Origin: an uncultured Prevotella sp. | GTDB taxonomy: Bacteria; Bacteroidota; Bacteroidia; Bacteroidales; Bacteroidaceae | Reading direction: 5' to 3' | Assembly: GCA_905233425.1 (NCBI GenBank) | Contig: CAJOEC010000001.1 | Coordinates: 62,001-126,000, forward strand | DNA length: 64,000 nt | Shown: piece by piece, positions 29,279 through 37,664 of the stretch | Layout of the letters: the number at the start of each line of letters is the position of its first letter | Numbering within the stretch: the stretch's first letter is position 1 | Translations under genes and position numbers: made by a program | The notes under the pieces: generated by a model | Database searches by the model: none | Seen by the model: only the letters and a program-made list of their open reading frames with translations | What the model was told of the DNA's origin: nothing

Positions 29279-29322
29279 TGGTGACAAATCGTAAATCGTA
29301 AATTCGTAAATCGTAAATAGCA

Positions 29323-32157
29323 ATGGTTTATTCAATAGAAAAAGTGGCGACGTTGATAGGCGCCCGCCGCTATGGCAACAGCGACACCACCGTGGGATGG
29401 CTTCTCACCGACAGCCGCTCACTGTGTTTCCCCGAACAGACACTCTTCTTCGCACTCCGCACCAAGCGCAACGACGGCCACCGCTACATCGACGAGCTGT
29501 ACCGCCGTGGTGTGCGCTCATTCGTGGTTGAGGTGGTGCCCGACAACTATCCGAGTGTCTACCCGCAAGCCAATTTCCTGCGCGTGCCCTCATCGATAGC
29601 CGCGCTGCAGCGTCTGGCCGAGCGCCACCGCGACGAGTTCGACATCCCCGTTGTGGGCATCACCGGCTCCAACGGCAAGACGTGGGTGAAAGAATGGCTC
29701 TACCAGATTCTTTCGGGCGTAAACACCCAGCACTCAACACTCAACCCTCAACCCTCAACACTCAACACTCAACCCTCAACCCTCAATGTCACCCGCTCGC
29801 CACGGTCGTACAACTCGCAGATTGGCGTGCCCCTGTCCGTGTGGCTCCTCAACGAGCAGACGCAGGTGGCGCTTTTCGAGGCCGGCATCAGCGAGCCTGG
29901 CGAAATGCTTCCACTTAGCGACATCATTCAGCCTACCATCGGCGTGTTCACATCGTTGGGGACGGCACATCAGGAGAATTTCCGCACTATGGAGGAGAAA
30001 TGCCTTGAGAAGATGCAGCTCTTCCACGGCACCAAGGCCATTGTCTATCCCACCGACGACGACACCGTCTCTCGCTGCATACGCCGCAGCGGATACCAGG
30101 GAGAGCGAATAGGATGGAGCCGATACGACAGCAAAGCCCCGTTCTTCGTGGAAAGCATCTCAACCCCCACCCCCTCAACACTCAACACTCAAATCACATA
30201 TATATATAAAGGAACGCGAGGGACCTACTCCATCCCCTTCGACGACGAGGCTTCCATAGAGAACAGCATCACCTGTGCCGCCACGGCCCTCATTCTCGGC
30301 ATCGACGCGCAACAGCTCGCAGCTGCCATGGAGGCCCTGGAGCCGATAGCCATGCGCTTGGAGGTGAAGCAAGGGCAGCGGGGGCTGACACTCATCAACG
30401 ACTCGTACAACAACGACCTGCAGTCGCTCGACATCGCCCTTGACATCATGGCACGAAGGGGGGGCAAAAAGACTCTGATCCTCAGCGACATCTACCAGAG
30501 CGGGGAACAGCCGCAGGAACTCTACCGGCAGGTGGCCGACCTCGTGGCAAAGCGTGGAGTGGAAAAGCTCATCGGCATAGGCCCGGAAATATCGGCACAT
30601 GCCGACATCTTCAACTCACAACTCTCAACGCTCAACTCTCAACACTCAACTCTCAACACTCAACACTCAACTCTCAACACTCAACTCTCAACGCTCAACA
30701 CTCAACTCACATGGTTCTTCCCCAATGTGACGCTGTTCATGCAGAGCGACATATTCCACCAGCTGCGCGACGAGGTGGTGCTGCTCAAGGGAGCACGCCG
30801 CTTCGGCTTCGAGCGCATCTGCGAGGAGCTGGAGCAGAAAGTCCATGAGACAATCCTCGAGGTCGACCTCAACGCTGTGGTCGCCAACCTGAACCACTAC
30901 CGCTCGCTGCTGCGACCAGAGACGAAGATGGTGTGCATGATAAAGGCCGACGCCTACGGTGCCGGAGCCATCGAGATAGCCAAGACTCTGCAGGAGCACC
31001 GCGTGGACTACCTTGCCGTGGCCGTCGCCGACGAGGGCGTGGAGCTGCGCAAGGCAGGCATCACGCAGAACATCATCGTCATGAACCCCGAAATGTCGTC
31101 GTTCAAGACGCTCTTCGACTACGGTCTGGAACCGGAGGTCTACAGTTTCCGACTGATGGACGCTCTCATAAAGGCAGCACGCTCGCAGGGCATCACCGGC
31201 TGGCCTGTGCACATCAAGCTCGACACCGGGATGCACAGACTGGGGTTCAATGTTCAGAGTTCAGAGTTTAGCGACAATCCTTCAGCAAACAATAGTCACT
31301 CAACCCTCAACCCTGAACTCTCAACACTCAACCCTGAACTCTCAACACTCAACCCTGAACTCTCAACACTCAACCCTGAACTCTCAACCCTCAACCCTGA
31401 ACTCTCAACCCTCATCTCCCGTCTCACCCACCAGCAGGCCATCATCCCGCGCTCGGTGTTCACCCATTTCGTGGGCAGCGACAGCACCGACTTCGACGCT
31501 TTCTCAGCCCGCCAGTTCCAGCTCTTCGACGAGGCCAGCCGAAAGCTGCAGGCCGCCTTCAGCCACAAAATCCTGCGCCACATCGACAACTCCGCCGGCA
31601 TAGAGCACTTCCCCGAGCGACAGCTCGACATGTGCCGATTAGGCATCGGCCTCTACGGCATTCCCGCTTCATCCCCCAACGCCGCCACCCCCGTAGGGAC
31701 GCGACGTGTCGCGTCCGCCACCGCCACCGTGCCCAGCGCGTTAGCGTCGGGTCGTTCCAGCCTCCTCACCCCCGTCTCTTCCCTTTTCACCACCATCCTC
31801 CAGCTCCGCCATGTCCCCAAGGAGGACACCGTTGGCTACAGCAGGAAGGGCACCCTTACCCGCGACAGCATCATCGCCGCCATCCCCATAGGCTATGCCG
31901 ACGGCCTGGACCGCCGGTTGGGCAACCGCAAGGGCTACTGCTTGGTGAACGGCCAGCGGGCGGAGTACGTAGGCAACATTTGCATGGACGTGGCTCTCGT
32001 AGACGTCACCGACATCCCGTGCCAGGAAGGCGACCGCGTGGAGATCTTCGGCCGCAACCTGCCCGTCACCGTCCTCAGCGATGCCATGCAGACCATCCCC
32101 TACGAGGTGCTCACCTCCGTCTCCAACCGGGTGAAACGAATCTATTTCCAAGACTAA
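29323..32157 (+). CDS. murF-alr: Bifunctional UDP-MurNAc-tripeptide:D-Ala-D-Ala ligase / alanine racemase, with several repeat-derived inserts
   Basis: MurF: GITGSNGKTWVKEWLYQIL, LINDSYNNDLQSLD; Alr: LEVDLNAVVANLNHYRSLLRPETKMVCMIKADAYGAG, KLDTGMHRLGF, YSRKGTL. Confidence 0.93.
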   Translation: MVYSIEKVATLIGARRYGNSDTTVGWLLTDSRSLCFPEQTLFFALRTKRNDGHRYIDELYRRGVRSFVVEVVPDNYPSVYPQANFLRVPSSIAALQRLAERHRDEFDIPVVGITGSNGKTWVKEWLYQILSGVNTQHSTLNPQPSTLNTQPSTLNVTRSPRSYNSQIGVPLSVWLLNEQTQVALFEAGISEPGEMLPLSDIIQPTIGVFTSLGTAHQENFRTMEEKCLEKMQLFHGTKAIVYPTDDDTVSRCIRRSGYQGERIGWSRYDSKAPFFVESISTPTPSTLNTQITYIYKGTRGTYSIPFDDEASIENSITCAATALILGIDAQQLAAAMEALEPIAMRLEVKQGQRGLTLINDSYNNDLQSLDIALDIMARRGGKKTLILSDIYQSGEQPQELYRQVADLVAKRGVEKLIGIGPEISAHADIFNSQLSTLNSQHSTLNTQHSTLNTQLSTLNTQLTWFFPNVTLFMQSDIFHQLRDEVVLLKGARRFGFERICEELEQKVHETILEVDLNAVVANLNHYRSLLRPETKMVCMIKADAYGAGAIEIAKTLQEHRVDYLAVAVADEGVELRKAGITQNIIVMNPEMSSFKTLFDYGLEPEVYSFRLMDALIKAARSQGITGWPVHIKLDTGMHRLGFNVQSSEFSDNPSANNSHSTLNPELSTLNPELSTLNPELSTLNPELSTLNPELSTLISRLTHQQAIIPRSVFTHFVGSDSTDFDAFSARQFQLFDEASRKLQAAFSHKILRHIDNSAGIEHFPERQLDMCRLGIGLYGIPASSPNAATPVGTRRVASATATVPSALASGRSSLLTPVSSLFTTILQLRHVPKEDTVGYSRKGTLTRDSIIAAIPIGYADGLDRRLGNRKGYCLVNGQRAEYVGNICMDVALVDVTDIPCQEGDRVEIFGRNLPVTVLSDAMQTIPYEVLTSVSNRVKRIYFQD
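29728..29790 (+). repeat. Heptamer array in murF part
   Basis: CAGCACT CAACACT CAACCCT x2 CAACACT x2 CAACCCT x2 CAATGTC. Confidence 0.9.
30161..30196 (+). repeat. Short degenerate heptamer array in murF part
   Basis: CAACCCCCACCCCCT CAACACT CAACACT CAAATCA. Confidence 0.7.
30612..30709 (+). repeat. Heptamer array, 14 units, at MurF/Alr junction
   Basis: CAACTCA CAACTCT CAACGCT CAACTCT CAACACT CAACTCT CAACACT x2 CAACTCT CAACACT CAACTCT CAACGCT CAACACT CAACTCA. Confidence 0.95.
31301..31419 (+). repeat. Heptamer array with 21-bp higher-order unit in alr part
   Basis: (CAACACT CAACCCT GAACTCT) repeated; encodes STLNPEL repeats. Confidence 0.95.
31693..31717 (+). repeat. GTAG-headed palindrome (REP-like) inside alr coding sequence
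   Basis: GTAGGGACGCGACGTGTCGCGTCCG, read as VGTRRVAS. Confidence 0.85.
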
Positions 32158-32199
32158 CAACAACAGCCACCTATTTCCAAGACTAACAACAACAGCCAC
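32142..32199 (+). repeat. 29-bp perfect tandem duplication across the murF-alr stop codon
   Basis: CTATTTCCAAGACTAACAACAACAGCCAC x2. Confidence 0.97.
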
Positions 32200-32236
32200 C
32201 GTGCCCGGCGCGTTAGCGTCGGGAGACCCCTACACT

Positions 32237-33016
32237 ATGAACTACAAACTTATCGCCGGCCCCTGCGTCATCGAGAGTGCCGAACTGCTCGACACCGTGG
32301 CCGCCCGCTTAGTGGAAATCAACCGCCACTTGGGCACCGACATCATCTTCAAGGCCTCGTTCGACAAGGCCAACCGCACGTCCATCCACTCCTTCCGCGG
32401 CCCCGGCCTGGAGCGCGGTCTGCAAATGCTCGCCGACGTGAAGAACCGCTACGGCCTTCGTCTGCTCACCGACATCCACGAGGCATGGCAGGCCGAGCCT
32501 GTAGGGCAGGTCGTCGACGTCATCCAGATTCCCGCCTTTCTCTGCCGTCAGACCGACCTCCTCGTTGCCGCCGCACGCACAGGCCGCACGGTGAACATCA
32601 AGAAGGCGCAGTTCCTCTCAGGCCGCGACATGCGCTACCCCTTGGAGAAAGCCCGCGAGGCCGGAGCCAAGGAGGTATGGCTCACCGAGCGCGGCAACAT
32701 GATGGGCTACGGCAACCTCGTCGTCGACTTCCGCAACATCACCGACATGCTCGAACTCTTCACTTCCTCTTCCCTGCCGCACAACGGCTGCGTCATCATG
32801 GACTGCACCCACAGCGTGCAGCGCCCCGACTCTGCTGGTGGCAAGACCGGCGGCGACCGCCGCTTCGTCCCCGCCATGGCCTTAGCCGCCAAGGCCTTCG
32901 GTGCCACCGGCTTCTTCTTCGAGGTGCACCCCGACCCCGACCGCGGCCTCAGCGATGCCGCCAACATGCTGCCCCTCGACCAGCTGGAGCCGCTGATTCG
33001 GAGGCTATTGGACTGA
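32237..33016 (+). CDS. kdsA: 3-deoxy-8-phosphooctulonate synthase
   Basis: AGPCVIES, FKASFDKANRTS, DCTHSVQRP, EVHPDPD. Confidence 0.95.
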   Translation: MNYKLIAGPCVIESAELLDTVAARLVEINRHLGTDIIFKASFDKANRTSIHSFRGPGLERGLQMLADVKNRYGLRLLTDIHEAWQAEPVGQVVDVIQIPAFLCRQTDLLVAAARTGRTVNIKKAQFLSGRDMRYPLEKAREAGAKEVWLTERGNMMGYGNLVVDFRNITDMLELFTSSSLPHNGCVIMDCTHSVQRPDSAGGKTGGDRRFVPAMALAAKAFGATGFFFEVHPDPDRGLSDAANMLPLDQLEPLIRRLLD

Positions 33017-33215
33017 CCCTGTCATATTCGTATGGTGGAATGAATAACTGGCGAAAATCTGGTCGTATCACAAGAAAATTATACTTTTAACACCAATAAC
33101 GCACGCTATTCCAAAAATAATGCTTATCTTTGCAGCCGAAAGGCTGCGAAACGCAGCGACACCTAAAGCTTATTAGTTAATCTTTCAATATTCACATTAC
33201 TTAAACACAAAAAGC

Positions 33216-33824
33216 ATGAAAAAGAATTTGTTTTTATTGATCTTGGCTCTATTTGCCATCGTTCCAGCAAGTGCCCAGGGCATTTTCTTCGGAGTCAAGG
33301 GCGGTGTTAACAACACCCGCTTAGGTGTAGATTGCGAAGGTCTCAATACCAAGAGTGGCTACGGATGGTTCGTCGGCCCGACGCTGAAAATCGACATCCT
33401 GCCGTTCCTCGGAGTACAAGGTTCTGTGTTCTACAGCCAGAACAACTGCAAGATTGAGGATGAGAAAATCAAGCAGAAGAGCATTCTCGTCCCCATTGAT
33501 GTACGTTTGAACCTCAAGATCAACGAGGAGGCCGGCCTCTTCCTCTCTACCGGCCCGCAGGTCGGCTTCAATGTCGGCGATGCCGACTACAACATTTTCG
33601 GCAGCAACAGTAGCGAGGCCAAGGAGAACATCAAGAGCACGTTCCAGCTCAGCAAGTCAACATTCAACTGGAACTTCGGTGCCGGCGTCTCGCTCACCAA
33701 AAACATAGAGCTTGGCATCATCTACAGCCTCGGCCTTGGAAAGACCGGCGAACTGGAGCACCTTACCAAGGAAGACAAGCCAAAGTCGAGGGGATGGGCT
33801 GCCTCGGCAACTCTGTACTTCTAA
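33216..33824 (+). CDS. Porin-family outer membrane beta-barrel protein
   Basis: Signal peptide; GIFFGVKGGVNNTRLG...terminal aromatic ATLYF. Confidence 0.8.
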   Translation: MKKNLFLLILALFAIVPASAQGIFFGVKGGVNNTRLGVDCEGLNTKSGYGWFVGPTLKIDILPFLGVQGSVFYSQNNCKIEDEKIKQKSILVPIDVRLNLKINEEAGLFLSTGPQVGFNVGDADYNIFGSNSSEAKENIKSTFQLSKSTFNWNFGAGVSLTKNIELGIIYSLGLGKTGELEHLTKEDKPKSRGWAASATLYF

Positions 33825-33852
33825 ACAATAGAGCCATTCCTCTCATTCATTT

Positions 33853-33881
33853 GTAGGGGCTGGTTCACAAGTCAGCCCCTG
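33853..33881 (+). terminator. Rho-independent-like hairpin formed by GTAG-headed palindrome
   Basis: GTAGGGGCTGGTTCACAAGTCAGCCCCTGT followed by ATTTTTTC, after porin stop. Confidence 0.6.
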
Positions 33882-33894
33882 TATTTTTTCTATT

Positions 33895-35436
33895 ATGAAA
33901 AACTATACGAAATGGATGCTTGCCGCCATCCTTATCTGCGGCAGCACGACGGCACAGGCCGTCGAGGTATCAGACAGTCTGACGACGGTCTCCAAGTCGA
34001 GCCAAACCGTGTTCTACACATTCACCTACCCGTCGGTAAGCGCTACGGGCGAGGAAGTGGTGCTGTCGTCATCGCTCATAGCCTGGATGCCAGAGGAGCC
34101 GAATGAGTCAGACAGCATCGAGTCGCTCCACATCTACAGCCACTACACCATCATGGCCGACAAGGAGTGTCCCACGTCGAACCTGAACATCAAGGACCGT
34201 GCAATCTTCTCCCTGCTTGTGAAGAACTCGTACGGGTTGGGCCTTGACGATAACCTGAACTTCATAGCCCATAGCGTGGTCATCGCGCCCGACTATGAGG
34301 GCTACGGCGAGACCCGCGACAGGGCGCATCCCTACTTGGTGCAGGAGCTGACCGCCCGCCAGGTGATGGATGCCGTGGATTACGGACTGAAACTCTACCG
34401 AAAGCATGTCAACGACAAGCAGGCACTCGAGTTCAAGAGCACATGGCGGTCGTTTGGCTTCGGATTCTCTCAGGGTGGCGCCGTGGCTCTGGCCGTGCAG
34501 CGGTATATGGAACGTGAAGGACTGGACGAGACGCTGCGCTACCGTGGAACAATCTGTGGCGACGGCCCCTACGACCTCATCGCCACCATGCGCTACTACA
34601 TGGAGGACGACGGCAACAGCTACGGCCAGGAGACCGACCACCGCAAGGGGATTAGCACCATGCCGATGGTGATACCGATGATTGTCAAGGGCATGCTGGA
34701 CACCCACCCCGACATGAAAGGCCACCGCTTGGAGGACTACCTATCGCAGCAGTTCCTCGACACGGGCATCATGGAGTGGATAGAGAGCAAGGACTTCGTT
34801 ATCAACGACATCCACGAGAAATGGTACAACCAGCTGCAGGAGGGTTTTGAGGCCAACGGGCGCAGCTACACCAAGGAGCAGATGGCCGAACTGTTCGAGT
34901 CGCCCAAGAAGAACCGAGTGTGGGCACACATAGACAAGCTCTTCGCCCCAGATTTCTACAATTACCTCGCCAATGCCGACAACTTCAACGCTGTGCCCAA
35001 GGAGAAGGGTGATGCCTTCAAGGACTTCCACCGTGCCCTGGCCGACAATGGAGTCTGCACAGGATGGGAGCCGAAGCACCGCATACAGTTCGTACACTCG
35101 AAGGGCGACATGGTGGTGCCCTTCGCCAACTATCTCTCCTTCCGCGACGCCCACCCCAACGGTGAGGGCACGCTCTACAAGATTGACGACAGCTTAAGCC
35201 CCTCCGACCACATAGACGTTGGCACCGTGTTCTTCCTCAATCTCTCCACTACTGGCTCCTACGGAGAGATATTCCAGTGGCTCGACGAGGACGGCAAGGC
35301 TTCGGGCATCAAGGACAATAAACGTGAAACGATAAACGACATACATTGGTACACCCTCGATGGCCGTTGCCTCGTCGGCAAGCCCGCCCAGAAGGGTATC
35401 TATATTCACCAGGGCAAAAAGCAAATCGTGAAATAA
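33895..35436 (+). CDS. Secreted alpha/beta-hydrolase (lipase/esterase-like)
   Basis: Signal peptide, VVIAPDYEGYGET, nucleophile elbow GFSQGG. Confidence 0.7.
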   Translation: MKNYTKWMLAAILICGSTTAQAVEVSDSLTTVSKSSQTVFYTFTYPSVSATGEEVVLSSSLIAWMPEEPNESDSIESLHIYSHYTIMADKECPTSNLNIKDRAIFSLLVKNSYGLGLDDNLNFIAHSVVIAPDYEGYGETRDRAHPYLVQELTARQVMDAVDYGLKLYRKHVNDKQALEFKSTWRSFGFGFSQGGAVALAVQRYMEREGLDETLRYRGTICGDGPYDLIATMRYYMEDDGNSYGQETDHRKGISTMPMVIPMIVKGMLDTHPDMKGHRLEDYLSQQFLDTGIMEWIESKDFVINDIHEKWYNQLQEGFEANGRSYTKEQMAELFESPKKNRVWAHIDKLFAPDFYNYLANADNFNAVPKEKGDAFKDFHRALADNGVCTGWEPKHRIQFVHSKGDMVVPFANYLSFRDAHPNGEGTLYKIDDSLSPSDHIDVGTVFFLNLSTTGSYGEIFQWLDEDGKASGIKDNKRETINDIHWYTLDGRCLVGKPAQKGIYIHQGKKQIVK

Positions 35437-35460
35437 AGAGTTTTTTCCTTTTATTTAATT

Positions 35461-36579
35461 ATGAGAAGAATAACCATATCAATCGTATTCTCCACAAGCG
35501 TATTGTTTGTGGCTTGTGGCGGACGTTTTTCGTCCAGTTCAGACAACAGTATAAACCCTCGAGACACGGTTAAGGTGCCAGAATGGTACACCGGCGAGGA
35601 CAGCATCGCCTATATTGAGAACGCTATACTGCAAAGCCCTATATCGGTCGAAGACCTGCTCGGACTGGCAGAAGTCCATTCCGTGGAAGACCGACTCTTC
35701 TACTACAACAACGAGGAGATGGCCAAGGATGATCCCGAATTTGCCGAAGCATACAGGGCTACGCATCGAGACTCAGCGGACTTGCGACTGGCAAACCGCT
35801 TCATGCGAATGGCGAACTTGGTGAATATTAATGGTAAGGCCAACGATAAGTTGCAGTGGGCTATAGCCGTCAATGCCATCATCGACACATTCCGTGTGGC
35901 TGTTCCGGCTGTTCAAAAGGACTCGGTGATTTATGAGATTCCCCGCGTCGCAGGGAGGTTCTCATCGGAGACACAAAGTGAGATGAACTTCCAGTGTTAT
36001 GTCGACGCGACGGTGGACTACTACCTGACCATCGAGGCCTACCGCAAATGGATTGAGGCAGTCCCTTCGGACATCAGGCCACTGGTGAAGGAGGAATACG
36101 AGGCATGGCATGACCTTCATGATGCGCGTTTCGCCCTATGGACCGACGTGTCGTACACGCAGGGATGGTACAGCATGAAGCCGATGGAAATTGAAGGTTA
36201 CTACGAGAACCTGTCGGAAAACCGCCGGGCGGAACTGGAGATAGAACGCAGCATAATCTTTGGGGCAAAGCCATACCAGCAGAAAGGCACTACCGTGACT
36301 GCTAAAGAATGGGATGAATGGATAAGCGAGAATTCCGTACCCGATGATATTGACTACCTGAATGAAATGGATCATGCCGACCTGATTCCCAGCGACAGCC
36401 TCGTCACCGACCGCGTGAATACGCTGAAGTCCACATTCTCACGATGGCTGAAGGCCAGGCAGACCCTTGCTGCCGCACTCCCGAAAGAGCAGGGCGACTC
36501 ATACGACAACCTGACTGCGGACATACACAGCCGCATGATCGGCAAACTCGAAAACATTATCCCATACGAGATTTACTAA
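35461..36579 (+). CDS. Hypothetical lipoprotein
   Basis: Lipobox VLFVACGG; intact 372 aa ORF. Confidence 0.65.
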   Translation: MRRITISIVFSTSVLFVACGGRFSSSSDNSINPRDTVKVPEWYTGEDSIAYIENAILQSPISVEDLLGLAEVHSVEDRLFYYNNEEMAKDDPEFAEAYRATHRDSADLRLANRFMRMANLVNINGKANDKLQWAIAVNAIIDTFRVAVPAVQKDSVIYEIPRVAGRFSSETQSEMNFQCYVDATVDYYLTIEAYRKWIEAVPSDIRPLVKEEYEAWHDLHDARFALWTDVSYTQGWYSMKPMEIEGYYENLSENRRAELEIERSIIFGAKPYQQKGTTVTAKEWDEWISENSVPDDIDYLNEMDHADLIPSDSLVTDRVNTLKSTFSRWLKARQTLAAALPKEQGDSYDNLTADIHSRMIGKLENIIPYEIY

Positions 36580-36591
36580 TGAACTTTAACG

Positions 36592-36652
36592 CGGGTCATG
36601 GGGACAGGAACATTGACCCAAGTCTGGGTCAAGTGCCTGTCCCCATGACCCG
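36592..36652. repeat. 61-nt nested hairpin element, copy 2
   Basis: CGGGTCATGGGGACAGG (17 nt) perfectly complementary to CCTGTCCCCATGACCCG; inner TTGACCC/GGGTCAA. Confidence 0.97.
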
Positions 36653-36706
36653 CCCATGCCCCGCGCTGGAGGCCGCTGAAATTTTAATATTACGAATTGC
36701 AGAGAA

Positions 36707-37657
36707 ATGACTACCCGCGACTACGGAATACAAGCTATAAAAGACGAGGCCGAAGCCTTGCTCGACCTCATACCAAAGATGGATGAATCATTTGACCGCG
36801 CTGTGGACCTCATGCTCCATTGCCGTGGTAAAATCATTGTTACTGGCGTGGGCAAGAGCGGACACATTGGCGCGAAGATTGCCGCCACGTTGTCGTCAAC
36901 AGGCACTCCGTCGTTCTTCGTCAACCCCCTTGACGCCTATCACGGCGACCTCGGCGTGATTACGCCCGACGACGTGGTGGTCGCGCTGTCGAACTCAGGC
37001 CAGACCGATGAGCTGCTGCGCTTTATCCCCATTGTGCTCCAACAGAAGATACCCATAATTGCCCTTAGTGGAAACCCGCAGTCGCTGCTGGCAAAATATG
37101 CCACGTGCCACATCAATGTGGGGGTGAGCCGCGAGGCGTGCCCGCTGAACCTCGCCCCCACCAGCTCCACGACGGCAGCACTGGCCATGGGCGACGCACT
37201 GGCCATAGCGCTGATGCGGCTGCGGCATTTCGAACCGCAGGACTTCGCCCACTACCATCCAGGCGGAGAACTGGGACGGCGGCTGCTCACCACGGCGCAG
37301 GACGTGATGCACAGGGACAATCTTCCTGTCATATCACCACAGATGCACCTCGGCGAAGCAATCATTCTCGTGAGCAAAGGCAAACTCGGACTGGGAGTGG
37401 CTACCGAACAGGAGCGCATCGTCGGACTGATCACCGACGGCGACATACGCCGCGCCATGGAGCGCTGGCAGGCAAAGTTCTTCGACCATACCGTCAGCGA
37501 CATCATGACACGTGAGCCGAAGACCGTCGCCCCTGAAACGAAAATCACGGAGATACAGCAGATACAACAGCGATACAAGATACATTCGTTGCTTGTGGTC
37601 GACGGCGACCGCCACTTGCTCGGCGTTGTAGACCACTATTCGTGCATGGGGATATAA
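36707..37657 (+). CDS. kdsD: Arabinose-5-phosphate isomerase (KpsF/GutQ family)
   Basis: SIS domain GKIIVTGVGKSGHIGAKIAATLSSTGTPSFFVNPLDAYHGDLG plus CBS domains. Confidence 0.92.
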   Translation: MTTRDYGIQAIKDEAEALLDLIPKMDESFDRAVDLMLHCRGKIIVTGVGKSGHIGAKIAATLSSTGTPSFFVNPLDAYHGDLGVITPDDVVVALSNSGQTDELLRFIPIVLQQKIPIIALSGNPQSLLAKYATCHINVGVSREACPLNLAPTSSTTAALAMGDALAIALMRLRHFEPQDFAHYHPGGELGRRLLTTAQDVMHRDNLPVISPQMHLGEAIILVSKGKLGLGVATEQERIVGLITDGDIRRAMERWQAKFFDHTVSDIMTREPKTVAPETKITEIQQIQQRYKIHSLLVVDGDRHLLGVVDHYSCMGI

Positions 37658-37664
37658 AAAGTGG

